DNA of 64,000 bases, taken from positions 186,001 to 250,000 of the forward strand of contig NZ_OCNH01000005.1 of assembly GCF_900230225.1 (NCBI RefSeq), written 5' to 3'. Below the pieces are notes generated by a model. It worked only from the letters and a program-made list of their open reading frames with translations. It made no database searches and was not told the DNA's origin. The stretch is from Spirosoma fluviale (lineage in GTDB: Bacteria > Bacteroidota > Bacteroidia > Cytophagales > Spirosomataceae). The translations under genes and the position numbers were made by a program. Positions 13,640-23,197 of the stretch are shown here, one piece after another. Position 1 is the stretch's first letter. Each line of letters opens with the position of its first letter.

Positions 13640-15706
13640 ATGGTCTCACCTCCACCTGCCCATAAACCTTTTGTTCCGGCAACGGAATCCCCCGCCGAGT
13701 TCACTGCTAAAGCCGTTATTACGGGTGCCGTATTTGGGGTACTATTTGGAGCGGCAACGGTTTATCTGTCGCTAAAAGCCGGTCTATCGGTATCGGCTTC
13801 TATTCCAATTGCCGTACTGGCCATTTCGCTCGGGCGTCGGTTCCTGAACACGACCATTCTTGAAAACAACATCATTCAAACAACCGGCTCGGCCGGAGAG
13901 AGCATTGCATCCGGGGTAGTGTTCACCATGCCCGGGTTTCTCTTCCTGACGAACGGCTCTGGTGCCGACTTCTTTAATTACTGGACAATTCTCACACTGG
14001 CCATTCTGGGCGGGCTGATCGGTACGCTGATGATGATTCCACTGCGCCGGTCGCTTATTGTGCAGGAGCATGGTACGCTACCCTATCCCGAAGGTACGGC
14101 CTGTGCCTCGGTGCTGATTGCGGGCGAAAAAGGGGGTGACTTCGCCAAAACGGCCTACCAGGGCCTGGGCGCAGCACTCGTGTATGCCTTTCTCCAGAAA
14201 GTACTGCACATCATTGCCGAAGTGCCGGTATGGGCCACGAAGCAGGCGAATCGCTATTTCCCATCGGCGCAGGTAGCGGGCGAGATAACACCGGAGTATC
14301 TGGGCGTGGGCTATATCATTGGTTTTCGCATTTCGGCGGTGCTGGTCGGAGGTGGAATCCTGGCCTGGCTTGGTCTTATTCCCCTGCTGGCGTCGGTGGT
14401 GCCGGGCGATACCATTGCACTACAGTTACAGAAGCTGGGCTATCTGGACAATCTGCAAACGGCTGGCGGACCGGGTGGGTGGAATCCGGCAACACACACT
14501 TTCTCAGATACGGCAGCGGCTATCTATCGGGCGTACATCCGCCAAATTGGGGCCGGGGCTGTTACGGCGGGTGGGTTTATGACGCTCATAAAAACCATTC
14601 CAACCATTGTCTCTTCGTTTAAACAGAGTTTCAGCAAAACATCCATTAACGCCATCGAAGCCGAAAATGCGTTGAGTGGCCACAGCGGCATTCCCCGTAC
14701 CGAACAGGATTTGAGCGTTCGAATTGTGATTATCGGTAGCATTGTGCTGGCGGCCCTGATGATTGTGTTGCCCCAAATTCCCGGCGATTCTATTCTGACT
14801 AAATTGTTGATCGCTGTACTCGTCATCGTATTCGGCTTCTTTTTCGTTACGGTGGCCAGCCGGATTGTGGGACTGATCGGGTCAAGTTCGTCGCCCGTTT
14901 CGGGAATGACCATCGCCACGATTATGGGCACGTCGCTTGTGTTCATCGGTTTTGGTCTGACCGGAAAACTGTATGAACCGGCCGTACTGGTGGTGGGCAG
15001 TATGATTTGTGTGGCGGCCGCCAATGCCGGTGCAACGTCGCAGGATCTCAAAACCGGCTATATCGTTGGCGCGACGCCGAAATACCAGCAGATGGCTCTG
15101 TTTGTTGGCGTTATAGTATCATCGCTGGTGGTGGGAGCCACAGTAAAAATTCTGGACACACCCACGCCCGATCTGCTGGCGCAGGGTATTACGCATGCCA
15201 TTGGCTCCGATAAGTTTCCGGCTCCGCAGGGTACGCTGATGGCCACGCTCATAAAAGGACTCTTATCCTTTAACCTCGACTGGCAGTTTGTGCTAGTGGG
15301 GGCTTTTATTGCCTTTGTCTTTGAACTGGTTGGCGTGAGTGCGCTGGCGTTTGCCGTGGGGCTGTATCTGCCATTATCAACTACGTTGCCCATTTTTGCC
15401 GGCGGGCTGGTCAAAGCCATTGTCGACGCCAGTAAAAAGCGGAAAGGCATCGTTGAGGAAGATGCCGATCTGGGCAAAGGCAATCTGTTCGCAACGGGTC
15501 TGGTGGCTGGAGGGGCCTTGGCGGGTGTAGCCGTAGCCTTGTTATCGGTCAACGCATCCATTTACAATGGCCTGGCTTCACTAACGCTGGAGCCGGTATT
15601 GGGCAGGGCATTGGGCGAAGGCGGCTACATGCTGCTGGGCGCACTGTCGTTCGTTGGTTTGGCGATTCTGCTGTGGCGTGTGGGTGAGCAGAAGCAGGAA
15701 GGCTGA
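13640..15706 (+). CDS. OPT family oligopeptide transporter
   Basis: 688 residues with about 15-16 hydrophobic segments, the size of the OPT superfamily. Visible blocks are FTAKAVITGAVFGVLFGAAT, the NNIIQTTGSAGESIASGVVF motif typical of the family, PYPEGTACASVL, and the late SQDLKTGYIVGATPKYQQ. OPT proteins import small peptides or metal chelates by proton symport across the inner membrane. The extra central soluble loop (SFSKTSINAIEAENALSGHS) is like that of other bacterial OPT members. A small membrane protein follows about 100 bases downstream. Confidence 0.92.
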   Translation: MVSPPPAHKPFVPATESPAEFTAKAVITGAVFGVLFGAATVYLSLKAGLSVSASIPIAVLAISLGRRFLNTTILENNIIQTTGSAGESIASGVVFTMPGFLFLTNGSGADFFNYWTILTLAILGGLIGTLMMIPLRRSLIVQEHGTLPYPEGTACASVLIAGEKGGDFAKTAYQGLGAALVYAFLQKVLHIIAEVPVWATKQANRYFPSAQVAGEITPEYLGVGYIIGFRISAVLVGGGILAWLGLIPLLASVVPGDTIALQLQKLGYLDNLQTAGGPGGWNPATHTFSDTAAAIYRAYIRQIGAGAVTAGGFMTLIKTIPTIVSSFKQSFSKTSINAIEAENALSGHSGIPRTEQDLSVRIVIIGSIVLAALMIVLPQIPGDSILTKLLIAVLVIVFGFFFVTVASRIVGLIGSSSSPVSGMTIATIMGTSLVFIGFGLTGKLYEPAVLVVGSMICVAAANAGATSQDLKTGYIVGATPKYQQMALFVGVIVSSLVVGATVKILDTPTPDLLAQGITHAIGSDKFPAPQGTLMATLIKGLLSFNLDWQFVLVGAFIAFVFELVGVSALAFAVGLYLPLSTTLPIFAGGLVKAIVDASKKRKGIVEEDADLGKGNLFATGLVAGGALAGVAVALLSVNASIYNGLASLTLEPVLGRALGEGGYMLLGALSFVGLAILLWRVGEQKQEG

Positions 15707-15805
15707 AAAGTCTACCGGTAGGTAAATTGGTTGGGGCGAAAGGTTGAATTATGGGATTTATTGGTTTATTAAGCCTCCGACTTCCAATTTTTAACCTACC
15801 CTTAT

Positions 15806-16384
15806 ATGCTTTCTGCTCTGTCAACTTTCTTTTATCGGATATCATCCTGGAAAACGTTACTGCTGGGAATTGCACTGTATGTGCCGTTCCCAGCCTACAT
15901 GTTCAAGAACCTCGAAGCCCGCATGAATGCGCTGGCCGGACAGGCCGTTGGCCCCATCGACTTGCTGGTTGGTTATGACCCCGCCCGAATTCAGCAGATG
16001 ATTGAAATGTATGGGCCAGAAGGCCGGTCGGTTTACGCACAGGGAGAACTTACCATCGATATTGCTTATCCATTCATTTACACCTTCCTTTTTTGTGTTA
16101 TTCTCACGCTGCTGTTCAGGCACAGAAAATACAACTCGTTTCGATTGGTGAATGTGTTGCCCGTAGGTATACTTGTTTCTGATCTGCTGGAAAATAGTTG
16201 TATCGTCTATTTGCTCAAAGCGTTTCCCGATTCGCCGTACGTTATCGCGTCCCTGTGCTCCGTTTTGACTAACTTAAAGTGGACCGTTACGATGATTGTG
16301 TTGGGGTTAGTGGTTTATGGGTTAGTGAAGCTAGCCATACGAAACAGTCAGCAGAAGGCCAACCATGGTCAAGCGATCCATTAG
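15806..16384 (+). CDS. Hypothetical membrane protein, 192 aa
   Basis: Hydrophobic segments at about 17-32, 88-104, 118-132 and 155-172 suggest four membrane helices, with a soluble stretch (ARMNALAGQAVGPIDLLVGY) between the first and second that is probably periplasmic. No domain is recognised. The ATG at 15806 is preceded by A+T-rich DNA. It runs convergent with the P1 peptidase gene, 7 bases apart, with no terminator seen. Confidence 0.65.
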   Translation: MLSALSTFFYRISSWKTLLLGIALYVPFPAYMFKNLEARMNALAGQAVGPIDLLVGYDPARIQQMIEMYGPEGRSVYAQGELTIDIAYPFIYTFLFCVILTLLFRHRKYNSFRLVNVLPVGILVSDLLENSCIVYLLKAFPDSPYVIASLCSVLTNLKWTVTMIVLGLVVYGLVKLAIRNSQQKANHGQAIH

Positions 16385-16391
16385 AGTTTTC

Positions 16392-17519
16392 TTAGCGAGC
16401 CTGTCCGGCTTTCTTTAACAAGTCCACAACTTTTTCGATGGGTAGTTGTTCGACGGTATGGCCCTGATCGCCCGTGCTCGTTTTGGCTGCAAACAGGGAG
16501 TTGATAATGGCTTCTTCGGTCGCTTCGATGGCGGCCATGAACAAGGGAGATATGTTGTCGTTGCGGAGCAGTTTCAGCTCATCGAACGAGCTGGCGGTTT
16601 CGTGCGGAATGCGGTAAGCGGTCGATACAGCAATGACATAATCGCCACTGCCATTCGAGGCAATGCCGCCCGTTTGGGCCAGCCCCATAAACGCCCGCTT
16701 CGCCAGTCGTTTGAGATTTCGGGCGTCCAGCGGAGCATCGGTCAGGACAACCATCATACACGAGCCGTCGAGTTTTTCTTTGAATGAATACTTCCCAAGC
16801 GCTACCCCAATCGGTACACCGGCAATCTGTAGTACCCCGCCAAAATTCGTCTGAACCAGTGCGCCCACAGTGTAGCCGCCCAGGGAGGCCGGTAACTTTC
16901 GGGAGGCTGTACCAATGCCACCCTTATAGCCAAAGCAAACCGTTCCGGTTCCGGCCCCCACGTTGCCTTCTTCAACAAGGCCGGTTTTGGCTTGCTGAAT
17001 GGCATCGAGTACGTGTTGCTTCGTAACATGCCGCCCGCGAATATCATTTAACGAACCATCGTTGGTTTCGCCCACAACCGTGTTTACGGAGCGAACCTGC
17101 TCATTACCCTTTTGCGCCAGGGTGTAATCAATAACTGCATCGGCCGCGATTGGAACACTGAGCGTGTTGGTTAGTATAATAGGTGTTTCGAGGGTGCCCA
17201 GTTCCTCAACCTGGCTGTAGCCAGTCAGTTTACCAAAGCCGTTGCCGATATAAATGGCCGCCGGACTCTTCTGCTGGAACAGATTGCCCCCGTGGGGAAT
17301 AATAGCCGTAACCCCGGTACGGATGTTCTGACCCTGATTCACCGTAATCTGCCCCACCCGGACACCTGGCACATCGGTAATGGCATTGAGCGGCCCGGTT
17401 GGTAGCACCCCGAACTTGATTCCATACTCGCGGGGGCGTTTGGAGATTTGGGCCATGGTAACAGAGACAATGGTAACGAGTGAGGTGACTGTCAGGACAA
17501 AGCGAAAAGTAAACCGCAT
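16392..17519 (-). CDS. P1 family peptidase (DmpA-like aminopeptidase)
   Basis: 375 residues from the ATG at 17519, which gives a clean signal peptide (MRFTFRFVLTVTSLVTIVSV, then Ala-Gln); an ATG eight codons upstream at 17543 is possible. Family blocks: NAITDVPGVRVGQITV, GVTAIIPHGG, GYSQVEELGTLETPI, ETNDGSLNDIRGRHV, and GIASNGSGDYVIAVST, in which Ser291 is the self-processing nucleophile. P1 enzymes are Ntn-like aminopeptidases that release N-terminal residues, sometimes D-amino acids or beta-peptides. The export signal places it in the periplasm, where it would trim peptides before uptake. Confidence 0.9.
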   Translation of the reverse strand: MRFTFRFVLTVTSLVTIVSVTMAQISKRPREYGIKFGVLPTGPLNAITDVPGVRVGQITVNQGQNIRTGVTAIIPHGGNLFQQKSPAAIYIGNGFGKLTGYSQVEELGTLETPIILTNTLSVPIAADAVIDYTLAQKGNEQVRSVNTVVGETNDGSLNDIRGRHVTKQHVLDAIQQAKTGLVEEGNVGAGTGTVCFGYKGGIGTASRKLPASLGGYTVGALVQTNFGGVLQIAGVPIGVALGKYSFKEKLDGSCMMVVLTDAPLDARNLKRLAKRAFMGLAQTGGIASNGSGDYVIAVSTAYRIPHETASSFDELKLLRNDNISPLFMAAIEATEEAIINSLFAAKTSTGDQGHTVEQLPIEKVVDLLKKAGQAR

Positions 17520-17607
17520 GCTACGAGATCTTAGATATGGCATTTATGAGCTAATTTACATCCGTAGTCGATGATGATTTAATTGAGGCCTGTTTAAATC
17601 TGAAGGT

Positions 17608-17710
17608 GCAGTACCGAACGTGGGCCCGGCGACCGTCGCGGTCGGGTGTATATTTTTCCAGCGTTTCTCTCCCCAGCGGGACGGTCGCCGGGCCGACGTT
17701 CGGTACTACA
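17608..17710. repeat. Long intergenic palindrome, GTACCGAACG family
   Basis: Left arm 17608-17646 and right arm 17671-17710 are reverse complements with only a few mismatches. The loop includes GTATATTTTTCCAGCG and CGTTTCTC. The same outer GTAGTACCGA and the same loop words (GTATAT, CGTTTCTC) recur at 19622-19711, and the outer part recurs at 51568-51614. It lies between the P1 peptidase and cbpM. Confidence 0.8.
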
Positions 17711-17715
17711 AGCTT

Positions 17716-18012
17716 TTACTCACGCTCGTAAAAGACCAGCCGGTTTTGTAATTGAGTTAACTCGTCCTGCAAGCCCTCCAGACGCTCCAGCAAGTCGCTC
17801 ACAACGTCAAGGTCGTCGGGATGAATAGCCAGGTCCTGATGCAGCCGAACGAGTTTTTCTAAACGAGGGAGTTGATCTGGTTGGACGTAAACCAACTGCT
17901 CAACACAAATCGTTTCAACAAGGCCCTGCTGTTCCAGCGAGTTGACAAACGCGATTTCAACGTGGTGATGAACGCAAAATTCGCTGATGGGGATAAGGTG
18001 GTTAGGCTGCAT
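17716..18012 (-). CDS. cbpM: Chaperone modulator CbpM
   Basis: 98 residues. The N-terminal MerR-like half (LIPISEFCVHHHVEIAFV, then EQQGLVETICVEQLVYVQPD) and a C-terminal helical segment with heptads (LLERLEGLQDELTQLQNRLV) match CbpM. CbpM binds the J-domain of CbpA and blocks its co-chaperone and DNA-binding activities. The start is one base after the cbpA stop, so the two are surely co-expressed, as in E. coli. Confidence 0.85.
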   Translation of the reverse strand: MQPNHLIPISEFCVHHHVEIAFVNSLEQQGLVETICVEQLVYVQPDQLPRLEKLVRLHQDLAIHPDDLDVVSDLLERLEGLQDELTQLQNRLVFYERE

Positions 18013-18013
18013 A

Positions 18014-18913
18014 TTACATGGTGGCTATTTTTCGGAATAGGTCTTTCTGTTCGTCGGTTAGTTTGGTGGGAAGCTTAATTTGCCATTGCACGTACAGGTC
18101 GCCAAAGGAACCTTCCTGCTTGTACACAGGGAAACCTTTTCCCTTCAAACGTACTTTCGTGCCGTTCTGGGTCTCGGGCTGGACGGCCAGCTTTACTTTG
18201 CCATCCAGCGTCTCTATGATCTTCTCTCCACCGAGCAGGGCCGTGTACAGGTCGATTTCTTCATCGACGTACAAATCGTTGCCTTTTCGTTTATAATGGC
18301 TGTCATCGGCAATGACGAAGGTAATGTACAGATCGCCGTTGGGACCACCATTAACGCCCGGCGATCCATAGCCCGCCAGCTTTATTTTCTGTCCATTGTC
18401 AATACCAGCGGGTACGGTAATGCGGATATTCTTACCGTCGACGGTCAGTGTTTGTTTATGCGTTGTATACGCTTCGCGCAGGGTTAGGTTCAATTCGGCC
18501 TGGTAATCCTGCCCCCGGAACTGCGCCCGCTGCCGACCTCCGCGCGGCCCCGCATCCTGACCGAACATCGACGAGAAAAAGTCCGAGAAGTCAGAGCCAC
18601 CGAAGCCGCCCGAAAAATCGCCGGTATCACCTTGCGCGTATTGCGGGCGGGATCGCTGTTGACGCCGAGCTTCCTCAAACTGGTCGGCATGCTGCCAGTC
18701 TTTACCGTACTGATCGTATTTCTTGCGTTTCTCGGGGTCGCTCAATACCTCGTTTGCTTCGTTGATCTGCTGAAATTTCTTGCTGGCCTCCGCATCATTC
18801 GGGTTTAGATCGGGGTGATGTTTACGGGCCAGTTTACGATATGCTTTTTTGATGTCTTCGTCCGAAGCCGTTTTCGGTAGGCCCAGGACGCTATAATAGT
18901 CGATAAAGTCCAT
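18014..18913 (-). CDS. cbpA: DnaJ-like co-chaperone CbpA
   Basis: 299 residues. J-domain at 1-70 with the HPD triad at 33-35 (YYSVLGLPKTASDEDIKKAY). A Gly/Phe/Arg/Gln linker follows (about 75-135: FSGGFGGSDFSDFFSSMFG). The C-terminal substrate-binding domains run from about 140 to 290 (AELNLTLREAY, RITVPAGIDNGQKIKLAGYG, TKVRLKGKGFP). The zinc-finger domain of true DnaJ is absent, so this is type II, CbpA-like. It works with DnaK and may bind curved DNA. It is followed one base later by its modulator cbpM. Confidence 0.92.
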   Translation of the reverse strand: MDFIDYYSVLGLPKTASDEDIKKAYRKLARKHHPDLNPNDAEASKKFQQINEANEVLSDPEKRKKYDQYGKDWQHADQFEEARRQQRSRPQYAQGDTGDFSGGFGGSDFSDFFSSMFGQDAGPRGGRQRAQFRGQDYQAELNLTLREAYTTHKQTLTVDGKNIRITVPAGIDNGQKIKLAGYGSPGVNGGPNGDLYITFVIADDSHYKRKGNDLYVDEEIDLYTALLGGEKIIETLDGKVKLAVQPETQNGTKVRLKGKGFPVYKQEGSFGDLYVQWQIKLPTKLTDEQKDLFRKIATM

Positions 18914-19077
18914 GTTATATTTTGGCGGGTATACGGAGTTAAATGATAGCTACTAATCACTTCTATAAACACATATTTTGGTGGGAAGGTTGTTTTTAGG
19001 GTAGGAAAATGGCCGGATGAAACGGTAGGTATCCTTACCTGTTATCTTTCCAGTTCATTCCCAAATTCCTAGACAAA

Positions 19078-19569
19078 ATGAAAAAATCGATTCTGTCGCT
19101 ACTTGTTACTCTGTCTCTTCTTGCAACCCTGACCGCCCAGGCCCAAACCGGCTCCCTTTCCGATGTTGCTTTTATGGAAGGCCGCTGGCGGGGAACGTTC
19201 AACGGCGGCCCCATTGAAGCCGCCTGGATTGCGCCCGTCGGCGATAACCTGAGCGGCTTCATGCGGATGATGAAAGACAACAAAGTGACGATGTACGAAA
19301 TGCTGATCTTCGAACAGACCGAGCAGGGGCCTATTGTGCTGGTCAAGCACTTCAAACCTGGCCTGATCGGGCAGGAGGAGAAGGATAAGTCGGACCGGTA
19401 TAAATTCATTGAGGCCGGTAAAGAGAAGGCGCTATTTGAGAAAGAAGACGGCTCCATCCGCATCATCTACGAAAAGCGGGGGAACGACCAGCTCGTCATC
19501 CAGCGCGGACAGCAAAAGGAAGGCAAATGGGCATTTGCCGACTTGTTTGTGTTTAACCGGGTGAAGTAG
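19078..19569 (+). CDS. DUF6265 secreted protein
   Basis: 163 residues. The signal peptide is MKKSILSLLVTLSLLATLTA, cleaved near QAQ. The mature part resembles DUF6265: VAFMEGRWRGTFNGGPIEAA near its front, LSGFMRMMKDNK, ALFEKEDGSIRIIYEKRG. This fold resembles small beta-barrel lipid- or ligand-binding proteins; no catalytic residues are known. A TATCTTTC (19043-19050) close to the -7 consensus lies upstream. A clear terminator follows. Confidence 0.78.
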   Translation: MKKSILSLLVTLSLLATLTAQAQTGSLSDVAFMEGRWRGTFNGGPIEAAWIAPVGDNLSGFMRMMKDNKVTMYEMLIFEQTEQGPIVLVKHFKPGLIGQEEKDKSDRYKFIEAGKEKALFEKEDGSIRIIYEKRGNDQLVIQRGQQKEGKWAFADLFVFNRVK

Positions 19570-19586
19570 GAATCTGGTTTTAAAGT

Positions 19587-19625
19587 AAAAAGCGGTGCCA
19601 CGATTTGAACCGTAGCACCGCTTTT
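19587..19625 (+). terminator. Intrinsic terminator
   Basis: AAAAGCGGTGC (19587-19597) pairs with GCACCGCTTTT (19615-19625). The T-run at the end serves the DUF6265 gene; the A-run on the other side could serve the opposite strand. Confidence 0.75.
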
Positions 19626-19711
19626 AGTATGTAGTACCGACCGTCCCGGTCGGGCGTATATCGTTTTAACGTTTCTCACCCGACCGAGACGGTCGGTACT
19701 ACATGCTAAAA
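19622..19711. repeat. Long intergenic palindrome, GTAGTACCGACCG family
   Basis: Arms 19622-19654 and 19679-19711 (33 bases each) are reverse complements with two mismatches. The 24-base loop holds CGTATATCG and CGTTTCTC, the same words as in the loop of the palindrome at 17608-17710. It sits between the convergent DUF6265 and tricorn-like genes. Confidence 0.85.
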
Positions 19712-19720
19712 CCACTTCTA

Positions 19721-22700
19721 TTACTTCCCACTGCTCACTTTCGAAGTCTTCGCTTTGTTCAGTTCCTTCAGCAACTCAGCCACAGCCGTGTCCAGCTGAA
19801 CGTTTTTGTCCGTATAGCTCTCGCCAATGGGCCGCGATACAGCGATGTCGACCGGGCGGGGTGCCAGTTCCATGTTCTTGCCGGTGTTGTCCGTGATTTT
19901 AGAGAACGGTAACCGCAGGTTCGAGCCGTCGATGAGCTGGGCGGCTGAGGTGAAGATGATCCAGCCAGCCGTTGGTTCGCCAACTACTTTGCCCAGCTTG
20001 AGCGTCCGGTAACCTTCCGTGAAATCTTCGGCATCGGAGAGCGAGTGCTGGTTGGTGACCAGAATGGTAGGTGTTTCCAGTGCCCGCTGACCCAGTTGCG
20101 TACGGGCCGGTGCTGACGGCAGTCCGCGCGATGTCATGGTCAGATAGCCCTTGCGGGTAAATACGTCCAGTGCGTAGGCATTGACAAACCCGCCGTTGTT
20201 ATTCCGTACGTCCACAACGACACCTTCTTTAGCGTGGTTGTCCGCATCAAGGTCGAGGCTTAACTGGGCAAGAGCATCCGCCGACATGTCGTACATGTGC
20301 ACGTAACCGAGTCGGCCGCCACTCACTTTTTCAACGTACTGCCGCTGCTGCTGTACCCACTGCTTATACAGCAATCCTTTTTCGGTCGTCAGATTGACCG
20401 GGCGTATCGTCACGTCGCGCGGGGTGCCGTCGGGTGTGGAGGCAATCTGGAGCGAAATTCGCCGGTTGATCTGGTTTTCGAGTAACTGGTCGAGGTTGGT
20501 GGTGGCCGTAATCTTCGTATCATCGACGCCAACCAGATAATCACCAGCTTTGATTGTGCCCGTCAGAGCCGCCGGACTAAGCGGGATGACTTCGGTAATT
20601 TTCAGCTTTCCTTTGCTCTCGTATTCGTCCCGGTCGAAGCGCAGACCCGTGCGGCCCGTTGTGGTTTGTAAGGAGCCAGCCGGCCCCGAAATACCCGAGT
20701 GTGACGCGTTCAGTTCGCCCAGCATCAGGCTGATGAGTCGACGGAGTTCGTCGGGCGTGCGGGCACCGGCGGCAAGGGGTTCGTATTGGGCTTTTACCGC
20801 TTTCCAGTCTGTACCGTGGAACGTCGAATCATAGAAGCCTTTGCTCTGAATATCCCACGCCTGCCGGAACACCTGTACTTTCTCCTCACCAAAGTCAACG
20901 TCCATCTCGGCCGTTACCGCCAGCGGCTTCGGCTCCCGTTTGTCCAGCGAAATAGACTGAATCCGGCCCTGTTCCAGATAATAAATCTCTTTGCCATCGG
21001 GCGAAAACTGCGCGCCGTTCTTGTTGCCTGCCGTTGACGTCAGTTGGCGCGCTACGCTCTGATCGCGGCCCAGTTCATCGAGTGAATAGGTGTACAGGTT
21101 CTGCTGGCCCGCTACGGTAGCGATCAGCAACAGCGTTTTGCCGTCCTTGCTGATTGAATGCGCATCGACGTCAACACCCACGGGCAGCAGGCTTAGCCGC
21201 TGTCGAATGTCCTCAAAAACGATCTTCGTTGGCGCGCCACTCTTACCCAGCTTTGCGGTATCGCCCAGCGCCGATGTGCTGGTATCCCGCGAGGCAGTTT
21301 TCGCCACGGCGGGGGCGGTTGGAGCGGGTTTCAGTGTTTTGGGCACCTCTTCGTTGAACAGATCCCGGAACTGATCTTCCCGGAACTTAGGCGAACGGGG
21401 CACCAGGTCAATGCGGGCAATCTGGGCTGTTTCGGTCCGTTGGGTGGTGCTGAACAGAATGTATTTTCCGTCCGGACTCCAGGTCACGTTGCCGCCAAAG
21501 GTATTGGCCAGAAAACTAACAGGCTTGCTTTCGCCCCCAGCGGCCGAAATGACCGAGATATTGCGGAACGTCTTCGCGCCGTAGGACGCAAAGGCAATCC
21601 ATTTCCCATCCGGCGACCAGACTACGGCCCCATTGGAGCCAAACGGCGGACGACCAAGATATGCTCTTTTCAGAAGCCGGTCTTTTTTAGTCGCAATGTC
21701 CAGCACCCTTAGCTCCTGCCCGTTACGAACATAAGCCAGTGATTTACCATCGGGCGAAAACACCGGCGAGCCATCGTCCAACGAGCCATCGGTCAGGCGG
21801 ATTTCGTCGCGGGTGGCGAAATCGTAGCGGTAGAGGTGCGATACACCGTCGCGGGTAGAGGTGTAGACGAGACTTCGGCTGTTGGGCGTCCAGACGGGCT
21901 GCGATTCGTTGGCAGCACTGTTGCTGATTCGGGTAGCGTCGCCCCCGTCTTTGGTCGATGCGGCAAATACCTCGCCGTGGGCTACAAAGGCTACTTTCCT
22001 GCCATCGGGCGATAAGGCCAGTTCACGGAACTGGTTGGTTAGCTTGAGCCGATCAACCGCCGGACTGGCCGCAACGCCCCGCAACTTAACCGGCAAGGGT
22101 GCGGCCTGTTTGCTCCCAATGTCGTATTTCCAAAGCTGGAAATCCCGCTCGAAGACAATGCTTTTACCGTCGTAGCTGATGGTTGGCCATAAAACACGCC
22201 CGTTGGTAAACGACGTCAGCATGGCTGGTTTGCCGCCCAGCGGTAATGTCCACAGATTTTGTCCTTGCGTACGGTCCGAGACGTAAATGAGCGTTTTGCC
22301 GTCCGCGCTCCACATGGGCCAGAGTTCTTTCGCTCCGCCTTCGGTCAGTCGCTCGTAGGCGGTTCCTGCCTTCTTAGCGTCGGTATGAAACAGCCAGATT
22401 TCGGATTCATCGAGGTGGCTATGGCCTTTCCGCCACCACTGGTTAGAGGCAATGCCCCGCGCCGAAAAAGCCAGCGTTTTGCCATCGGGCGAGGGAACAC
22501 CATAAAACTCGTTAGCGTAACGGTCGGCGGTAATGGCCATGGGCGTACCGCCGTTGACCGACACCCGGTAGATGTCGTTCATACCCGCAATGTCCTTGCT
22601 GGTCGACTGAAAATAGATCATCTTTCCATCCCGCGACCAGGCGTTGAGCACTTCGGCCCCATCATCGTAGGTGAGTCGTTTGGTTGCGCCCGTTTCGAGG

Positions 22701-23011
22701 GTCAGCAAATACACATCGCCGTTTCCGGTTCGGGACGAAACGAACGCTATATACTTGCCATCCGGTGAGTACAGCGGCCTGGATTCGTTATCAGGATGCG
22801 AAACCAGCAGCCGGGCTTCACCACCGGCACTCGGCACCGTCCAGATGTCGCCCCCCGACACAAACGCCACTTCGGCCCCATCGGGCGAGAGACTGGGTTC
22901 AGCAAAGGCGAATTTAGGCGTTGGTGGGGCCGGTTGTGCTTGTGCTAAAGCGGGTACCGCCAGGGCAAGCAGCAGGGCCGATCGGAGAAGGGCTTTTGTA
23001 GAGGTGTACAT
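19721..23011 (-). CDS. Tricorn-like S41 protease
   Basis: 1096 residues from ATG 23011, which opens with a signal peptide (LLRSALLLALAVPALAQA); an in-frame ATG at 23095 would add 28 residues before it. Residues 30-650 hold two beta-propellers built from DPDGK-type blades (LSPDGAEVAFVS, WSPDGKWIAFASYG). Then come a tricorn C1-like domain with the Ser-His pair Ser770-His771 (ELNASHSG), a PDZ domain (about 800-880, GDYLVGVDDTKI) and the S41 core with VVDVRNNNGG and HSLSDAEDF. Ser992-Asp993 match the Ser-Asp nucleophile pair of archaeal tricorn. Expected role: degradation of oligopeptides in the periplasm. No peptide uptake gene is adjacent. Confidence 0.9.
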   Translation of the reverse strand: MYTSTKALLRSALLLALAVPALAQAQPAPPTPKFAFAEPSLSPDGAEVAFVSGGDIWTVPSAGGEARLLVSHPDNESRPLYSPDGKYIAFVSSRTGNGDVYLLTLETGATKRLTYDDGAEVLNAWSRDGKMIYFQSTSKDIAGMNDIYRVSVNGGTPMAITADRYANEFYGVPSPDGKTLAFSARGIASNQWWRKGHSHLDESEIWLFHTDAKKAGTAYERLTEGGAKELWPMWSADGKTLIYVSDRTQGQNLWTLPLGGKPAMLTSFTNGRVLWPTISYDGKSIVFERDFQLWKYDIGSKQAAPLPVKLRGVAASPAVDRLKLTNQFRELALSPDGRKVAFVAHGEVFAASTKDGGDATRISNSAANESQPVWTPNSRSLVYTSTRDGVSHLYRYDFATRDEIRLTDGSLDDGSPVFSPDGKSLAYVRNGQELRVLDIATKKDRLLKRAYLGRPPFGSNGAVVWSPDGKWIAFASYGAKTFRNISVISAAGGESKPVSFLANTFGGNVTWSPDGKYILFSTTQRTETAQIARIDLVPRSPKFREDQFRDLFNEEVPKTLKPAPTAPAVAKTASRDTSTSALGDTAKLGKSGAPTKIVFEDIRQRLSLLPVGVDVDAHSISKDGKTLLLIATVAGQQNLYTYSLDELGRDQSVARQLTSTAGNKNGAQFSPDGKEIYYLEQGRIQSISLDKREPKPLAVTAEMDVDFGEEKVQVFRQAWDIQSKGFYDSTFHGTDWKAVKAQYEPLAAGARTPDELRRLISLMLGELNASHSGISGPAGSLQTTTGRTGLRFDRDEYESKGKLKITEVIPLSPAALTGTIKAGDYLVGVDDTKITATTNLDQLLENQINRRISLQIASTPDGTPRDVTIRPVNLTTEKGLLYKQWVQQQRQYVEKVSGGRLGYVHMYDMSADALAQLSLDLDADNHAKEGVVVDVRNNNGGFVNAYALDVFTRKGYLTMTSRGLPSAPARTQLGQRALETPTILVTNQHSLSDAEDFTEGYRTLKLGKVVGEPTAGWIIFTSAAQLIDGSNLRLPFSKITDNTGKNMELAPRPVDIAVSRPIGESYTDKNVQLDTAVAELLKELNKAKTSKVSSGK

Positions 23012-23197
23012 CGGAAAATGTATCAGGTTGTTGATGAGCTTAGTAATTGAGACTAATGAAGCTGACTGGTAAATTGAATTTCGTAAATTCGACATAGCTA
23101 CATAAAAATACGGCTGTTGGCTGGGGTTGGCAAATTAAATATGGGGGTGGTAGATTTTAACAATTACTATATTCACCTATACGATACTCCTATCTAA

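Noticed and set aside
17646..17828. 60-residue plus-strand ORF over the palindrome before cbpM
   Set aside because: It reads through the palindrome and antisense to cbpM; it is a shadow.
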